Source of the DNA: Thermovenabulum sp049723235
GTDB lineage: Bacteria; Bacillota; Thermosediminibacteria; Thermosediminibacterales; Thermosediminibacteraceae
DNA: 12,010 nt
Assembly: GCF_049723235.1 (NCBI RefSeq)
Contig: NZ_JBNARB010000032.1
Location: 1-12,010 of the forward strand
Direction of reading: 5' to 3'
The notes below the pieces were generated by a model. That model had not been told where the DNA came from. It saw nothing but the letters and a program-made list of their open reading frames with translations, and did no database searches. Below are positions 1-7,813 of this stretch, one piece after another. The position numbers were made by a program, and so were the translations under genes. The stretch's first letter is position 1. Every line of letters starts with the position of its first letter.

Positions 1-62
1 ATGTAGCCGGGGTTATTGGTACCGCTATAGTTGCAGGTGTGTTGCTTTCCCTTTATGGATAA
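1..62 (+). CDS. oadB: Na+-translocating decarboxylase subunit beta, C-terminal end (partial)
   Basis: Only the last 19 complete codons (3-59) and the TAA stop (60-62) lie in the window. They read VAGVIGTAIVAGVLLSLYG. The two bases before them could be the end of an Asn codon, as in the family's usual GPNVAGVIG ending. From memory of the family, this Gly/Ala/Val-rich, helix-like ending is typical of the beta subunit of sodium-pumping decarboxylases (OadB/GcdB/MmdB), the membrane protein that couples carboxybiotin decarboxylation to Na+ export. The next gene, 26 bases downstream, encodes a matching carboxyltransferase, and this strongly supports the call. The substrate type (oxaloacetate) is inferred from that neighbour, since glutaconyl- and methylmalonyl-CoA decarboxylases use an unrelated alpha subunit. 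The 5' part is cut off by the window edge and is not a real truncation. Confidence 0.8.
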   Translation, partial: VAGVIGTAIVAGVLLSLYG

Positions 63-76
63 ATTAAATTGGGAAA

Positions 77-80
77 GGAG
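77..80 (+). promoter_or_regulatory. Shine-Dalgarno site selecting the TTG start of oadA
   Basis: GGAG, at the end of GGGAAAGGAG (71-80), lies 8 bases before the TTG at 89, an ideal distance. An ATG at 82 is nearer but lies only 1 base after the site and opens a different frame that ends after about 30 codons. The TTG is therefore the likely start. Confidence 0.75.
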
Positions 81-88
81 TATGTCGA

Positions 89-1486
89 TTGCAAAAGAAA
101 AAAATCGGCATAACGGATACTATTTTAAGGGATGCTCACCAATCCCTTATTGCCACCAGAATGAGAACCGATGAGATGCTACCGGTGGCTGAAAAATTGG
201 ATGAAGTAGGTTACCATTCTCTTGAAGCATGGGGAGGAGCTACCTTTGATAGCTGTCTTAGATATTTAAACGAAGATCCATGGATAAGATTGAGGCTTTT
301 ACGGGAGAAAATTGAAAAGACCCCATTACAGATGCTTTTAAGGGGACAAAATCTCCTGGGGTATCATCATTACCCCGATGACGTAGTAGAACTTTTTGTT
401 AAAAAATCTATAGAAAACGGTATAAGTATTATTAGAATTTTTGATGCTCTAAATGACATAAGAAATATGGAAAAAGCTATAGAAGCCACGAAAAAATATA
501 AAGCTCATGCACAGGGTACCATCGTTTATACTATTAGCCCCGTGCACAATCTGGAATATTACGTAGATATAGCAAAAAGATTGGTAGCCCTGGGTATAGA
601 TTCATTGTGTATAAAAGATATGGCAGGACTTCTTACACCTTATAACGCATATGAATTAGTTAAAAAACTAAGAGAAGAAATAACCTTGCCAATTCAAATC
701 CACAGTCACTATACCAGCGGAATGGCTTCTATGGCATATTTAAAAGCTATTGAAGCAGGAGCTGACATAGTTGATACTGCTCTTTCACCCTTTGCTCTTG
801 GAACTTCACAACCTCCAACCGAGACAATGGTAGCGGTGTTAAAAGATACCGAGTTTGATACCGGCCTTGATTTGGAACTTTTATCCTCTATTTCAGATTA
901 TTTCAAAAAAGTTAGAGAAAATTACAAAATAGACAGTGTGGTCACAATCATTGATACAGCAGTATTAAACTATCAGATACCTGGAGGAATGATTTCAAAC
1001 CTTACCAGTCAGTTAAAGCAGCAAAATGCTCTGAATAAACTCCCCGAAGTATTGAAAGAAGTGCCCAGGGTGAGGGAGGATTTGGGTTTTCCTCCTCTTG
1101 TAACCCCTACCAGTCAAATTGTTGGTACACAGGCAGTAATAAATGTTATAACTGGAGAAAGATATAAGGTTGTAATTAATGAAGTCAAGAATTACATTAA
1201 AGGTTTTTACGGTAAACCGCCAGGTGAGATCAATCCAGAAATTAAAAAGAAAATTATCGGTGATGAAGAACCCATTGATTGCAGACCTGCCGATTTATTG
1301 GAGCCAGAATTGGAAAAGGATTTTGCAGCAATTTCGGGATTTATAGAAAAAGAGGAAGATGTATTAACCTATGCCTTATTTCCTCAAATAGCATTAAAGT
1401 TTTTTCATGAAAGAGAAGCAGGAAAATATAAATACGATTCAAATCTTCTTTTTGAAGATAATAAATTTATATACTATCCTGTATAA
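89..1486 (+). CDS. oadA: Biotin-dependent oxaloacetate decarboxylase/carboxyltransferase alpha subunit, without biotin domain
   Basis: This 465-residue protein of the DRE-TIM carboxyltransferase family (OadA, PycB and the transcarboxylase 5S subunit) transfers CO2 between oxaloacetate/pyruvate and a biotin carrier in the cytoplasm. Visible signatures are TDTILRDAHQS (D15, metal ligand), the WGGATFD segment (48-54), QMLLRGQN (81-88), CIKDMAG (K176, the position of the carbamylated metal-binding Lys) and IHSH (H205, H207, metal ligands). GGMISNL, PRVREDLGFPPLVTPTSQIVGTQAV and DVLTYALFPQ are further family-typical blocks. The protein stops after the conserved C-terminal part of the catalytic region and has no biotinyl domain (no MKM motif), so a separate biotin carrier is required. 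It follows the oadB end by 26 bases. With that partner it should form a Na+-pumping oxaloacetate decarboxylase. PycB of a two-subunit pyruvate carboxylase is a less likely alternative. The start is TTG at 89. Confidence 0.85.
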   Translation: MQKKKIGITDTILRDAHQSLIATRMRTDEMLPVAEKLDEVGYHSLEAWGGATFDSCLRYLNEDPWIRLRLLREKIEKTPLQMLLRGQNLLGYHHYPDDVVELFVKKSIENGISIIRIFDALNDIRNMEKAIEATKKYKAHAQGTIVYTISPVHNLEYYVDIAKRLVALGIDSLCIKDMAGLLTPYNAYELVKKLREEITLPIQIHSHYTSGMASMAYLKAIEAGADIVDTALSPFALGTSQPPTETMVAVLKDTEFDTGLDLELLSSISDYFKKVRENYKIDSVVTIIDTAVLNYQIPGGMISNLTSQLKQQNALNKLPEVLKEVPRVREDLGFPPLVTPTSQIVGTQAVINVITGERYKVVINEVKNYIKGFYGKPPGEINPEIKKKIIGDEEPIDCRPADLLEPELEKDFAAISGFIEKEEDVLTYALFPQIALKFFHEREAGKYKYDSNLLFEDNKFIYYPV

Positions 1487-1513
1487 AAAGGCCCCTATAA
1501 TAGGGGCTTTTCC
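1487..1513 (+). terminator. Rho-independent terminator after oadA
   Basis: The arms GCCCCTA (1491-1497) and TAGGGGC (1501-1507) enclose a 3-base loop. A-rich sequence precedes the stem and TTTT follows it, which adds further A-T pairs and a U-tail. It begins directly after the oadA stop codon and ends the decarboxylase operon. Confidence 0.9.
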
Positions 1514-1575
1514 TTTTAATAATTCAATCATTTTTTTAAGAGGGCATTATTATACATAAAAGTAGGATGCATTGG

Positions 1576-1583
1576 AAGGTGGT
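1576..1583 (+). promoter_or_regulatory. Shine-Dalgarno site selecting the ATG start of the vanW gene
   Basis: AAGGTGGT differs by one base from the ideal AAGGAGGT and lies just before the ATG at 1587. It overlaps the in-frame TTG at 1572, which has only a weak upstream site. The ATG is therefore preferred. Confidence 0.65.
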
Positions 1584-1586
1584 TTT

Positions 1587-2999
1587 ATGAGAAAGAATTT
1601 TTTTATCATCCTGCTTTTATGTATAATATCGTTATTTTCTGCCATTATTTTAATTTTCATATATCAGAAAAATAATGATATTCTTCCATATAATGTTCGT
1701 ATAGGTCCCATAGATGTAAGTAAATTGAGAAAAGAAGAGGCATCTTTTAAAATTCAATCTTATATAGAAGAAAAAAATGACCAAAAAATGATATTCAGAT
1801 ATAATAACAAGAAATATGAAACTACCGTAGGAGAATTAATAATATTTAATCCCGAGAAGAGCATAAAAGAGGCTTTGCAAATAAAAAAAGAAGAATTTTT
1901 TTTAAAATCCTTTTATTTAGACCAATTTAATAAAAGAAAATTAAGGATTATTCCTTTATTCTACGCCATTAACGAACAAAATCTTCAAAGTACTATAACC
2001 AAAATAGAAAAGGAAATTTGCACCTTACCTCAAAACGCAAGATTTACAATTAGACAAAACAAACTTCAAATAATCGATGAAAAGGAAGGTACCGAAATCG
2101 ATAAGGAACTATTAAAAACAATGATTTCAAATAAAATATTCGATGATGAAATTGTAATTGATTTACCATTAAAAAAAATAAAACCTTTTTATACAAAAGA
2201 AAAATTAAAAAATATGAATATAAAATATGAAATAGCATCCTTTTCTACCAGATTTAATTTAAATCAAAAAGATAGGATAAATAATATCAAATTAGCCTCT
2301 GATATTTTAAACGGGATAATTATCGCTCCTATGGAGGTTTTTTCCTTTAACGAAACCGTTGGAGAAAGGACGAAGGAAAAAGGTTATAGAGATGCACCGA
2401 TATATTTTAATAATGAGGTCATCCAGGGAACGGGCGGAGGTGTATGTCAAATTTCCACTACCCTTTATAATTTGGTTCTCCTTGCAGATTTAGAGGTAAT
2501 CGAAAGGCACCATCACTCTATGCCGGTAGGTTATGTCCCACCCGGAAGAGATGCAACCGTAAGCTATGGTATATTAGATTTAAAATTTAAAAACAACACG
2601 GGAGGTTATTTGGTATTATCTACTGAAATAATTGGAAATAATCTGGTAATGAAATTTTTTAGCAATGAAAAATTTAATAAAAAAGTAGATATCATTTCCG
2701 AAATAGTTAACACTATTCCTCCTGGGAAAATACAAAAAATAGATAATAATTTGGAGGTAGGTAAAACACGAATAGAAGAAGGAAGACCGGGTTGCAAAGT
2801 AAAGGTATGGAAAATAATAAATTATCAGGATAAGATTGAAAAAAAATTAGTTTCTATAGATACTTATAAACCATTAAATACGATTGAATATGTAGGTAAA
2901 AAGCCTATTCCAAGCCTAAATCAAAATATAGATAAAGAAGAACCCACCAGTGAAAACAATATTAATGATTTATTAGATATTAATGCGGTAAATCAATAA
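1587..2999 (+). CDS. Membrane-anchored VanW-domain protein with G5-like C-terminus
   Basis: This is a 470-residue protein. One hydrophobic segment at about residues 5-26 follows the short basic start MRKN. It is probably a signal anchor or signal peptide that places the rest outside the membrane. No lipobox is seen: Cys12 is preceded by LLL. Residues of about 35-215 resemble the putative peptidoglycan-binding region that often precedes VanW domains (inference from layout). The VanW domain spans about 217-350 and carries the family motif GGGVCQISTT (G283-T292, with C287) and HHHSMPVGYVPPGRDA starting at H308. Residues of about 365-430, with EVGKTRIEEGRPGCKVKV, look like a divergent G5 domain, a common C-terminal partner of VanW. 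VanW was named from vancomycin-resistance clusters, but its biochemical role is unclear. No other van genes are nearby, so a resistance role should not be assumed. A general cell-wall or spore-envelope role is a guess. The gene is a single-cistron unit between two terminators. An in-frame TTG at 1572 would add five residues. Confidence 0.85.
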   Translation: MRKNFFIILLLCIISLFSAIILIFIYQKNNDILPYNVRIGPIDVSKLRKEEASFKIQSYIEEKNDQKMIFRYNNKKYETTVGELIIFNPEKSIKEALQIKKEEFFLKSFYLDQFNKRKLRIIPLFYAINEQNLQSTITKIEKEICTLPQNARFTIRQNKLQIIDEKEGTEIDKELLKTMISNKIFDDEIVIDLPLKKIKPFYTKEKLKNMNIKYEIASFSTRFNLNQKDRINNIKLASDILNGIIIAPMEVFSFNETVGERTKEKGYRDAPIYFNNEVIQGTGGGVCQISTTLYNLVLLADLEVIERHHHSMPVGYVPPGRDATVSYGILDLKFKNNTGGYLVLSTEIIGNNLVMKFFSNEKFNKKVDIISEIVNTIPPGKIQKIDNNLEVGKTRIEEGRPGCKVKVWKIINYQDKIEKKLVSIDTYKPLNTIEYVGKKPIPSLNQNIDKEEPTSENNINDLLDINAVNQ

Positions 3000-3009
3000 T
3001 CATGCATAA

Positions 3010-3038
3010 AATGACCTCGTTAGAGGTTATTTTTTTTA
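3010..3038 (+). terminator. Rho-independent terminator after the vanW gene
   Basis: A 9-bp stem (3010-3018 with 3023-3031, one G-T pair) has the core GACCTC/GAGGTT and a GTTA loop. A T-run (3030-3037) follows. It lies 10 bases after the vanW stop and directly before the promoter of the next operon. Confidence 0.88.
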
Positions 3039-3067
3039 TTTTCAATCGCTCTATAAATTGTTATAAT
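3039..3067 (+). promoter_or_regulatory. Sigma-A-type promoter of the udg-miaB-mutS-mutL-miaA-hfq operon
   Basis: A perfect -10 box TATAAT (3062-3067) lies 17 bases after TTTTCA (3039-3044), which matches 4 of 6 bases of TTGACA. Transcription would start near 3074 and give a leader of roughly 20 bases, with the ribosome binding site GGGGGAG (3083-3089) 6 bases before the ATG at 3096. The promoter starts right after the T-run of the previous terminator. No second comparably good promoter is seen further down the operon. Confidence 0.75.
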
Positions 3068-3095
3068 ATCAGTTGAGAAATCGGGGGAGAATAAA

Positions 3096-3839
3096 ATGGA
3101 ATTGAACGAAATAATAAATACCTTTAACGGGAGAGAGGTTAAGCTTACAAAAAAGATCGAAATTCTTTTATCCCTTCAAAAAGAATTTGGACTTCAATTT
3201 CAAACCTATGATGATATTCTGGAAAAATTAAAGGAAAAAAATGAAACAGCAAAAATAATGAAAGATTTTATTTATAAAAAAATAAAAGATTATCTTATTG
3301 AATGCAGAAATTGTTCCCTCTGTTTTGCTGAATGTCACACACAAAAAGTAGCAGGAGATGGTAACTTTTCTTCTCCTATAGTTTTAATAGGAGAAGGACC
3401 GGGAGAAGAAGAAGATAAATTGGGTAAACCTTTTGTAGGACGAGCCGGCCAATTGTTAAACACCTTGCTCAGCAAGTTTAATGTCGATAGAAATCGTATA
3501 TATATTACCAATGTAGTTAAATGCAGACCTCCAAAAAATAGAACTCCCTACGTTAATGAAGTAAAAGCATGTTCAGAAATATTAAATTTAGAATTAGAGT
3601 TTATTTCACCGAGAGTAATCATAACCTTAGGTTCTACTCCGTTAAAATTTTTCAGACCCGAGCAAAGTATTACTAAAATGAGAGGTATTTGGATAAAAGA
3701 AAAAAATTATTGGATTATGCCCACATATCATCCAGCTTATATTTTAAGGCAAAGAGGAGAAAGACTTGAAACAACAAAAAAAGAGATTTATTCTGACTTT
3801 AAGAATGCCTTTTTAAAACTTAAAGAGCTATTAAATTAG
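3096..3839 (+). CDS. udg: Family 4 (4Fe-4S) uracil-DNA glycosylase
   Basis: This 247-residue enzyme removes uracil from DNA and so starts base-excision repair of deaminated cytosine. Family 4 features are the Fe-S ligands C70 and C73 (CRNC), C143 (VKCRPPKNR) and C159 (KAC). The active-site motif GEGPGEEED (99-107) is followed by KPFVGRAG. The second motif HPAY (212-215) sits in the sequence PTYHPAYILRQR. Two extra cysteines, C76 and C80, lie next to the first pair. Where relatives usually read RT after this cysteine cluster, this protein has HT (81-82). About 65 residues precede the cluster, while the Thermus enzyme starts only about 14 residues before it. This N-terminal part is charged, probably helical, and not recognised. 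The gene heads the repair/tRNA operon directly under its promoter, 36 bases before miaB. Start and ribosome site are unambiguous. Confidence 0.92.
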   Translation: MELNEIINTFNGREVKLTKKIEILLSLQKEFGLQFQTYDDILEKLKEKNETAKIMKDFIYKKIKDYLIECRNCSLCFAECHTQKVAGDGNFSSPIVLIGEGPGEEEDKLGKPFVGRAGQLLNTLLSKFNVDRNRIYITNVVKCRPPKNRTPYVNEVKACSEILNLELEFISPRVIITLGSTPLKFFRPEQSITKMRGIWIKEKNYWIMPTYHPAYILRQRGERLETTKKEIYSDFKNAFLKLKELLN

Positions 3840-3856
3840 CTTTACAACATACTTTC

Positions 3857-3866
3857 AGGAGGAGTG
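3857..3866 (+). promoter_or_regulatory. Shine-Dalgarno site deciding the miaB start
   Basis: AGGAGGAGTG at 3857-3866, followed by ATC, resembles an extended anti-16S match. It includes the GTG at 3864, so that GTG cannot use the site as its own ribosome binding site. The next in-frame GTG, at 3876, lies about 11-13 bases downstream, a little far but workable. Confidence 0.6.
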
Positions 3867-3875
3867 ATCTATTTA

Positions 3876-5207
3876 GTGAAATATAAAGTTATTACCTGGG
3901 GATGTCAAATGAACGTACATGATTCTGAGGTTATATCGGGTATGCTCGAAAAGATGGGATATGTTCCTGCTGAAGGAATAAAAGATGCAGATATACTGGT
4001 ATTAAATACATGCAGTGTAAGAGAAACCGCTGAACAAAAGGTTTACGGTCGTTTAGGGCAATTAAAGCCATTAAAGCAAAATAAGCCAAATATGATCATA
4101 GCCATCACCGGTTGCATGATACAGCAACCTCATGTGGTAGATTTTATCAAAGATAAATATCCTTTTGTTGATATTATTTTTGGAATTCATAATGTCAGCA
4201 AACTACCTCAATTAATAGAAAACGTAAACTATTCAAACTATACTATTGTTGAAACCGTTGAAAATGAAACATGGTTGGAGGAAGGATTGCCCTATTTAAG
4301 GGAGGATAATATAAAAGCCTGGGTTACCATAACTTATGGTTGTAATAATTTTTGCACCTATTGTATTGTTCCTTATGTTAGAGGAAGAGAACGGAGCAGA
4401 AGGCCCGTAGATATTATTAATGAAGTTAAATCTCTTGCAGAAAAAGGAATTAAAGAAATAAACCTTTTAGGCCAGAATGTAAATTCTTATGGAAAAGATT
4501 TACTGGATGAAAAAATCACTTTTGCCCAATTACTTTATGAATTAAACAAAATCAAAGGAGTTGAGAGAATTAGATTTACCACTTCCCATCCTAAGGATTT
4601 AAGTAATGAACTCATATTTGCCATGCGAGATTTAGAAAAAGTTTGCGAACATATTCATCTTCCAATTCAAGCGGGCAGCAATAAAATATTAAAATTAATG
4701 AATAGAAATTACACCAGAGAACATTATTTAGAACTAATTCAAAAATTAAGGGAAGAAATTCCCGAAATTGCAATTTCTACCGATATCATTGTAGGGTTTC
4801 CAGGAGAAACCGAAGAAGATTTTTTAGACACTCTGGATATTGTTCAAAAAGTTCAGTACGATCAAGCATTTATGTTTATGTATTCAAAAAGAAAGGGAAC
4901 CCCTGCTGCTGAAATGGATAATCAAGTAGAAGAAGAAGTGAAAAAAGATAGACTGGAAAGATTAATGAAACTTCAGGATTCTATATCTGCTAAGAAAAAT
5001 GAGCAGATGAAAGACAAGATAGTAGAAGTGCTCGTTGAAGGCTATTCTAAAAAAGATAAAGGGAAATTAACTGGAAGAACAAGGACAAATAAAATAGTAA
5101 ATTTTAAGGGTTCGGAAAGTTTAATTGGTCAACTTGTAAGGGTAAAAATTGTTGAACCTCATACTTTTTCTTTATTTGGAGAGCTTTATAATATTCAAGG
5201 GGGTTAA
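3876..5207 (+). CDS. miaB: tRNA-2-methylthio-N6-dimethylallyladenosine synthase MiaB
   Basis: This radical-SAM methylthiotransferase of 443 residues converts i6A37 in tRNAs to ms2i6A37, using two Fe-S clusters. The N-terminal MTTase domain has C10 (WGCQMN), C46 (NTCSVRE) and C80 (TGCM), which bind the auxiliary cluster. The radical-SAM domain has YGCNNFCTYCIVPYVRGRE, with C156, C160 and C163 as the CxxxCxxC motif. Residues of about 381-440 form the C-terminal TRAM domain for tRNA binding. All six cluster cysteines are present and the length is normal for MiaB. NVHDSE after the first Cys and the RGRERSR block favour MiaB over MtaB or RimO. I chose GTG at 3876 because GTG 3864 lies inside the ribosome binding site; using it would add four residues. 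Its substrate is made by miaA, three genes downstream in the same operon. The stop lies 11 bases before mutS. Confidence 0.95.
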   Translation: MKYKVITWGCQMNVHDSEVISGMLEKMGYVPAEGIKDADILVLNTCSVRETAEQKVYGRLGQLKPLKQNKPNMIIAITGCMIQQPHVVDFIKDKYPFVDIIFGIHNVSKLPQLIENVNYSNYTIVETVENETWLEEGLPYLREDNIKAWVTITYGCNNFCTYCIVPYVRGRERSRRPVDIINEVKSLAEKGIKEINLLGQNVNSYGKDLLDEKITFAQLLYELNKIKGVERIRFTTSHPKDLSNELIFAMRDLEKVCEHIHLPIQAGSNKILKLMNRNYTREHYLELIQKLREEIPEIAISTDIIVGFPGETEEDFLDTLDIVQKVQYDQAFMFMYSKRKGTPAAEMDNQVEEEVKKDRLERLMKLQDSISAKKNEQMKDKIVEVLVEGYSKKDKGKLTGRTRTNKIVNFKGSESLIGQLVRVKIVEPHTFSLFGELYNIQGG

Positions 5208-5218
5208 ATTATTTTAAT

Positions 5219-7801
5219 ATGGAAACTCCAATGATAAAACAATATAAAGAGATTAAAGAGAAATATAAAGATTATATACTATTTTTTAGATTGGGCGATT
5301 TTTACGAAATGTTTTTTGAAGACGCTTTTACAGCATCAAGAGAATTAGAAATAGCACTTACTTCAAGAGATACAGAAAATAAGGTGCCCATGGCTGGAAT
5401 ACCTTACCATGCAGCAGATCAATATATCGCAAAACTTATTGATAAAGGCTATAAAATAGCTATTTGCGAACAAATGGAGGATCCTAAACTTGCCAAAAAC
5501 ATTGTTAAAAGAGAAGTAGTAAAAATTATTACACCGGGTACCGTTACGGATATAAACATTTTAGACGAAAAAAAGAATAATTACCTTTGTGCAATTTACA
5601 AATCTGAAAATAAATTTGGTTTAGCTTTCGCCGACATATTAACCGGGGAATTTATAACTACCGAAATATATGCTGAAAATAATTTTCAAGAAGTAATCAA
5701 TGAATTATATAAATTTTCTCCTACTGAGTGCATTGTTAATGATGAAATCTTAAATACTCCTATTTTAAAGAAGAATTATTTTGATATCAATCACTGTACC
5801 CTTACTTTAAAAGGAGAGAGTTATTTTGATGTAGATTTAACTTTGCTTTCAAATAATTTTGATTTGGATTCTTTAAAAGCCTTAGAAGGCAGGCCTTTCT
5901 CACTAAAAGCTTCCTGTGCCTGCCTAAAATTTTTAATTGAAACTCAGATGCAGCAATTACAGCATTTTAATAATATTAGATACTACGAACCATCGGAGTA
6001 CATGATACTGGATGCTAATACAAAAAGAAGCCTTGAACTCACCGAATCTCTTTTTGAAAGAAAAAGACAGGGGAGTCTTTTTTGGGTGTTAGATAAAACT
6101 CAGACTGCAATGGGAGCAAGGCTACTTAGAAAATGGATTGAACAACCTTTGATTGATCCCATAAAAATAAAGGAAAGGCTGGATGCGGTCGAAGAATTAT
6201 TTGAAAACTTCTTTAAAAGAGAGGAATTAAAAAATGAATTAAAAAATATATACGATTTGGAAAGACTTACAGGAAAATTAGTATGCGGCAATGTAAACGC
6301 CAGAGATTTGCTGGCCATAAAAAATACTATATCTCGTTTTCCCCGAATAAAAAATTTGATAAAAGATTTTTCTTCAAAACTTATAAGATCTTTAGAAAAA
6401 CAGTTGGATGGTCTACACGATATTTTTGACTTATTAGACAGGGCAATCAATGAGGATCCCCCCTTGTCAGTAAAAGAAGGGAATATAATTAAGGAAGGCT
6501 TTGATGAGAACATAGATAAACTTAGAAAAATTGCCTTCAAAGGAAAAGATTTTATCGCAGAATTTGAAGCAAAAGAAAGAGAAAGAACGGGTATAAAGTC
6601 TTTAAAAGTAGGTTACAATAAAGTTTTTGGATATTATATAGAAATTACCAAGGCCAATTTAAATCTGGTACCCGAGGACTATATAAGAAAGCAAACCCTT
6701 GCAAATGCAGAAAGATATATTACCGAAAAATTAAAAGAATATGAAGAAATGATACTCGGTGCTGAAGAAAAACTTGTAGAATTGGAGTATAAAATATTCT
6801 GTGAAATAAAAAAGGATCTTTTAAAAAATATTAATCGTTTTAAAACCAGCGCTCTTTCAATAGCCACCTTAGACGTTCTTTTGTCTTTTGCTCAGGTTGC
6901 AAGAGATAATAACTACGTAAAACCCGAAATTACTACCGGTGACGAAATTGTAATTATTGAAGGTAGACATCCCGTTGTTGAATTAACCTTAAAAAACGAC
7001 CTTTTTATTCCCAACGATACGCATATAAACTGCAAAGATTCGATGATTTCAATTATTACCGGACCTAATATGGCAGGAAAGTCAACATATTTACGTCAGG
7101 TAGCATTAATCGTGCTAATGTCCCAAATTGGAAGTTTCGTACCTGCAAAAAAAGCAATAATCGGAATAGTAGATAGAATATTTACAAGAATTGGCGCTTA
7201 TGATAATTTAGCCTTCGGCCAGAGTACTTTTATGGTAGAAATGATGGAGGTTGCAAATATATTGAAAAATGCAACACCTAAAAGTTTAATAATACTTGAC
7301 GAAGTTGGAAGGGGTACCAGCACTTACGACGGTTTGAGCATTGCATGGGCTGTGGTGGAGTACATTCATAAAAATGTAAAAGCTAAAACCTTATTTGCCA
7401 CACATTATCATGAAATTACAAAACTAAAAGAACTTTTCGGAATAAAAAATTATAAAGTTACTGTAAAAGAAAAAGGAGATGAGATATTATTTTTAAGAAA
7501 AATTATTCCAGGAGAAGCAGATAAAAGTTACGGCATCGAAGTAGCAAAGTTAGCAGGACTGCCGAAAAGTTTGATAAAAAGAGCCAGCGAGTTATTGAAA
7601 AATCTTGAAAAAGGTTTACCAGAAAAATCTTATGTAAACAATATTGGGTTATCGGAAAATGAAAATGAAGATTCTCAATTGGATTTAGAGAAAATTAAGA
7701 ATGAAACTATTATTCAAAAATTAAGAGATATAGATATTAACACTATGACGCCATTAGAAGCTTTAAATTTTCTTTATAAATTGAAAATGGAGATTTTGTG
7801 A
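5219..7801 (+). CDS. mutS: DNA mismatch repair protein MutS
   Basis: This 860-residue, full-length mismatch sensor binds mispaired or looped DNA as a clamp and recruits MutL in an ATP-dependent way. The N-terminal mismatch-recognition domain has GDFYEMF with the F28-x-E30 motif that wedges into the mismatch. Connector, lever and clamp regions follow, with conserved blocks such as VGYNKVFGYYIE. The C-terminal ABC-type ATPase has Walker A GPNMAGKST (615-623), Walker B LIILDE (690-695, D694 and E695) with the signature region GRGTSTYDG, and FATHYHE (726-732). The tail ends in the usual TPLEALNFLYKLK segment. No key residue is missing. It is MutS1, not MutS2, since it has the mismatch domain and no Smr domain. 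The ribosome binding site AAGGGGG (5197-5203) overlaps the end of miaB and lies 15 bases before the ATG, unusually far. The mutS stop is 12 bases before mutL. Confidence 0.97.
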   Translation: METPMIKQYKEIKEKYKDYILFFRLGDFYEMFFEDAFTASRELEIALTSRDTENKVPMAGIPYHAADQYIAKLIDKGYKIAICEQMEDPKLAKNIVKREVVKIITPGTVTDINILDEKKNNYLCAIYKSENKFGLAFADILTGEFITTEIYAENNFQEVINELYKFSPTECIVNDEILNTPILKKNYFDINHCTLTLKGESYFDVDLTLLSNNFDLDSLKALEGRPFSLKASCACLKFLIETQMQQLQHFNNIRYYEPSEYMILDANTKRSLELTESLFERKRQGSLFWVLDKTQTAMGARLLRKWIEQPLIDPIKIKERLDAVEELFENFFKREELKNELKNIYDLERLTGKLVCGNVNARDLLAIKNTISRFPRIKNLIKDFSSKLIRSLEKQLDGLHDIFDLLDRAINEDPPLSVKEGNIIKEGFDENIDKLRKIAFKGKDFIAEFEAKERERTGIKSLKVGYNKVFGYYIEITKANLNLVPEDYIRKQTLANAERYITEKLKEYEEMILGAEEKLVELEYKIFCEIKKDLLKNINRFKTSALSIATLDVLLSFAQVARDNNYVKPEITTGDEIVIIEGRHPVVELTLKNDLFIPNDTHINCKDSMISIITGPNMAGKSTYLRQVALIVLMSQIGSFVPAKKAIIGIVDRIFTRIGAYDNLAFGQSTFMVEMMEVANILKNATPKSLIILDEVGRGTSTYDGLSIAWAVVEYIHKNVKAKTLFATHYHEITKLKELFGIKNYKVTVKEKGDEILFLRKIIPGEADKSYGIEVAKLAGLPKSLIKRASELLKNLEKGLPEKSYVNNIGLSENENEDSQLDLEKIKNETIIQKLRDIDINTMTPLEALNFLYKLKMEIL

Positions 7802-7813
7802 GGGGAAGAGAAA

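Noticed and set aside
82..174. Short open frame starting with ATG 82, overlapping the oadA start.
   Set aside because: Only one base from the ribosome site and about 30 codons long in another frame. The TTG at 89 fits the spacing and gives the conserved protein.
1525..1560. Possible promoter of the vanW gene with TATTAT at 1548-1553.
   Set aside because: A promoter must lie between the oadA terminator and 1587, and TATTAT is a fair -10. No acceptable -35 box is found 16-18 bases upstream, so I do not place it.
1571..3000. VanW as evidence for a vancomycin-resistance island.
   Set aside because: No van regulator, ligase or dipeptidase genes are present, base use is like the neighbours, and VanW proteins are common in Clostridia without resistance.
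6100..6540. Minus-strand open frame of 146 codons opposite mutS.
   Set aside because: Opposite an intact mutS, with Ser/Phe-rich shadow composition and no regulatory signals.
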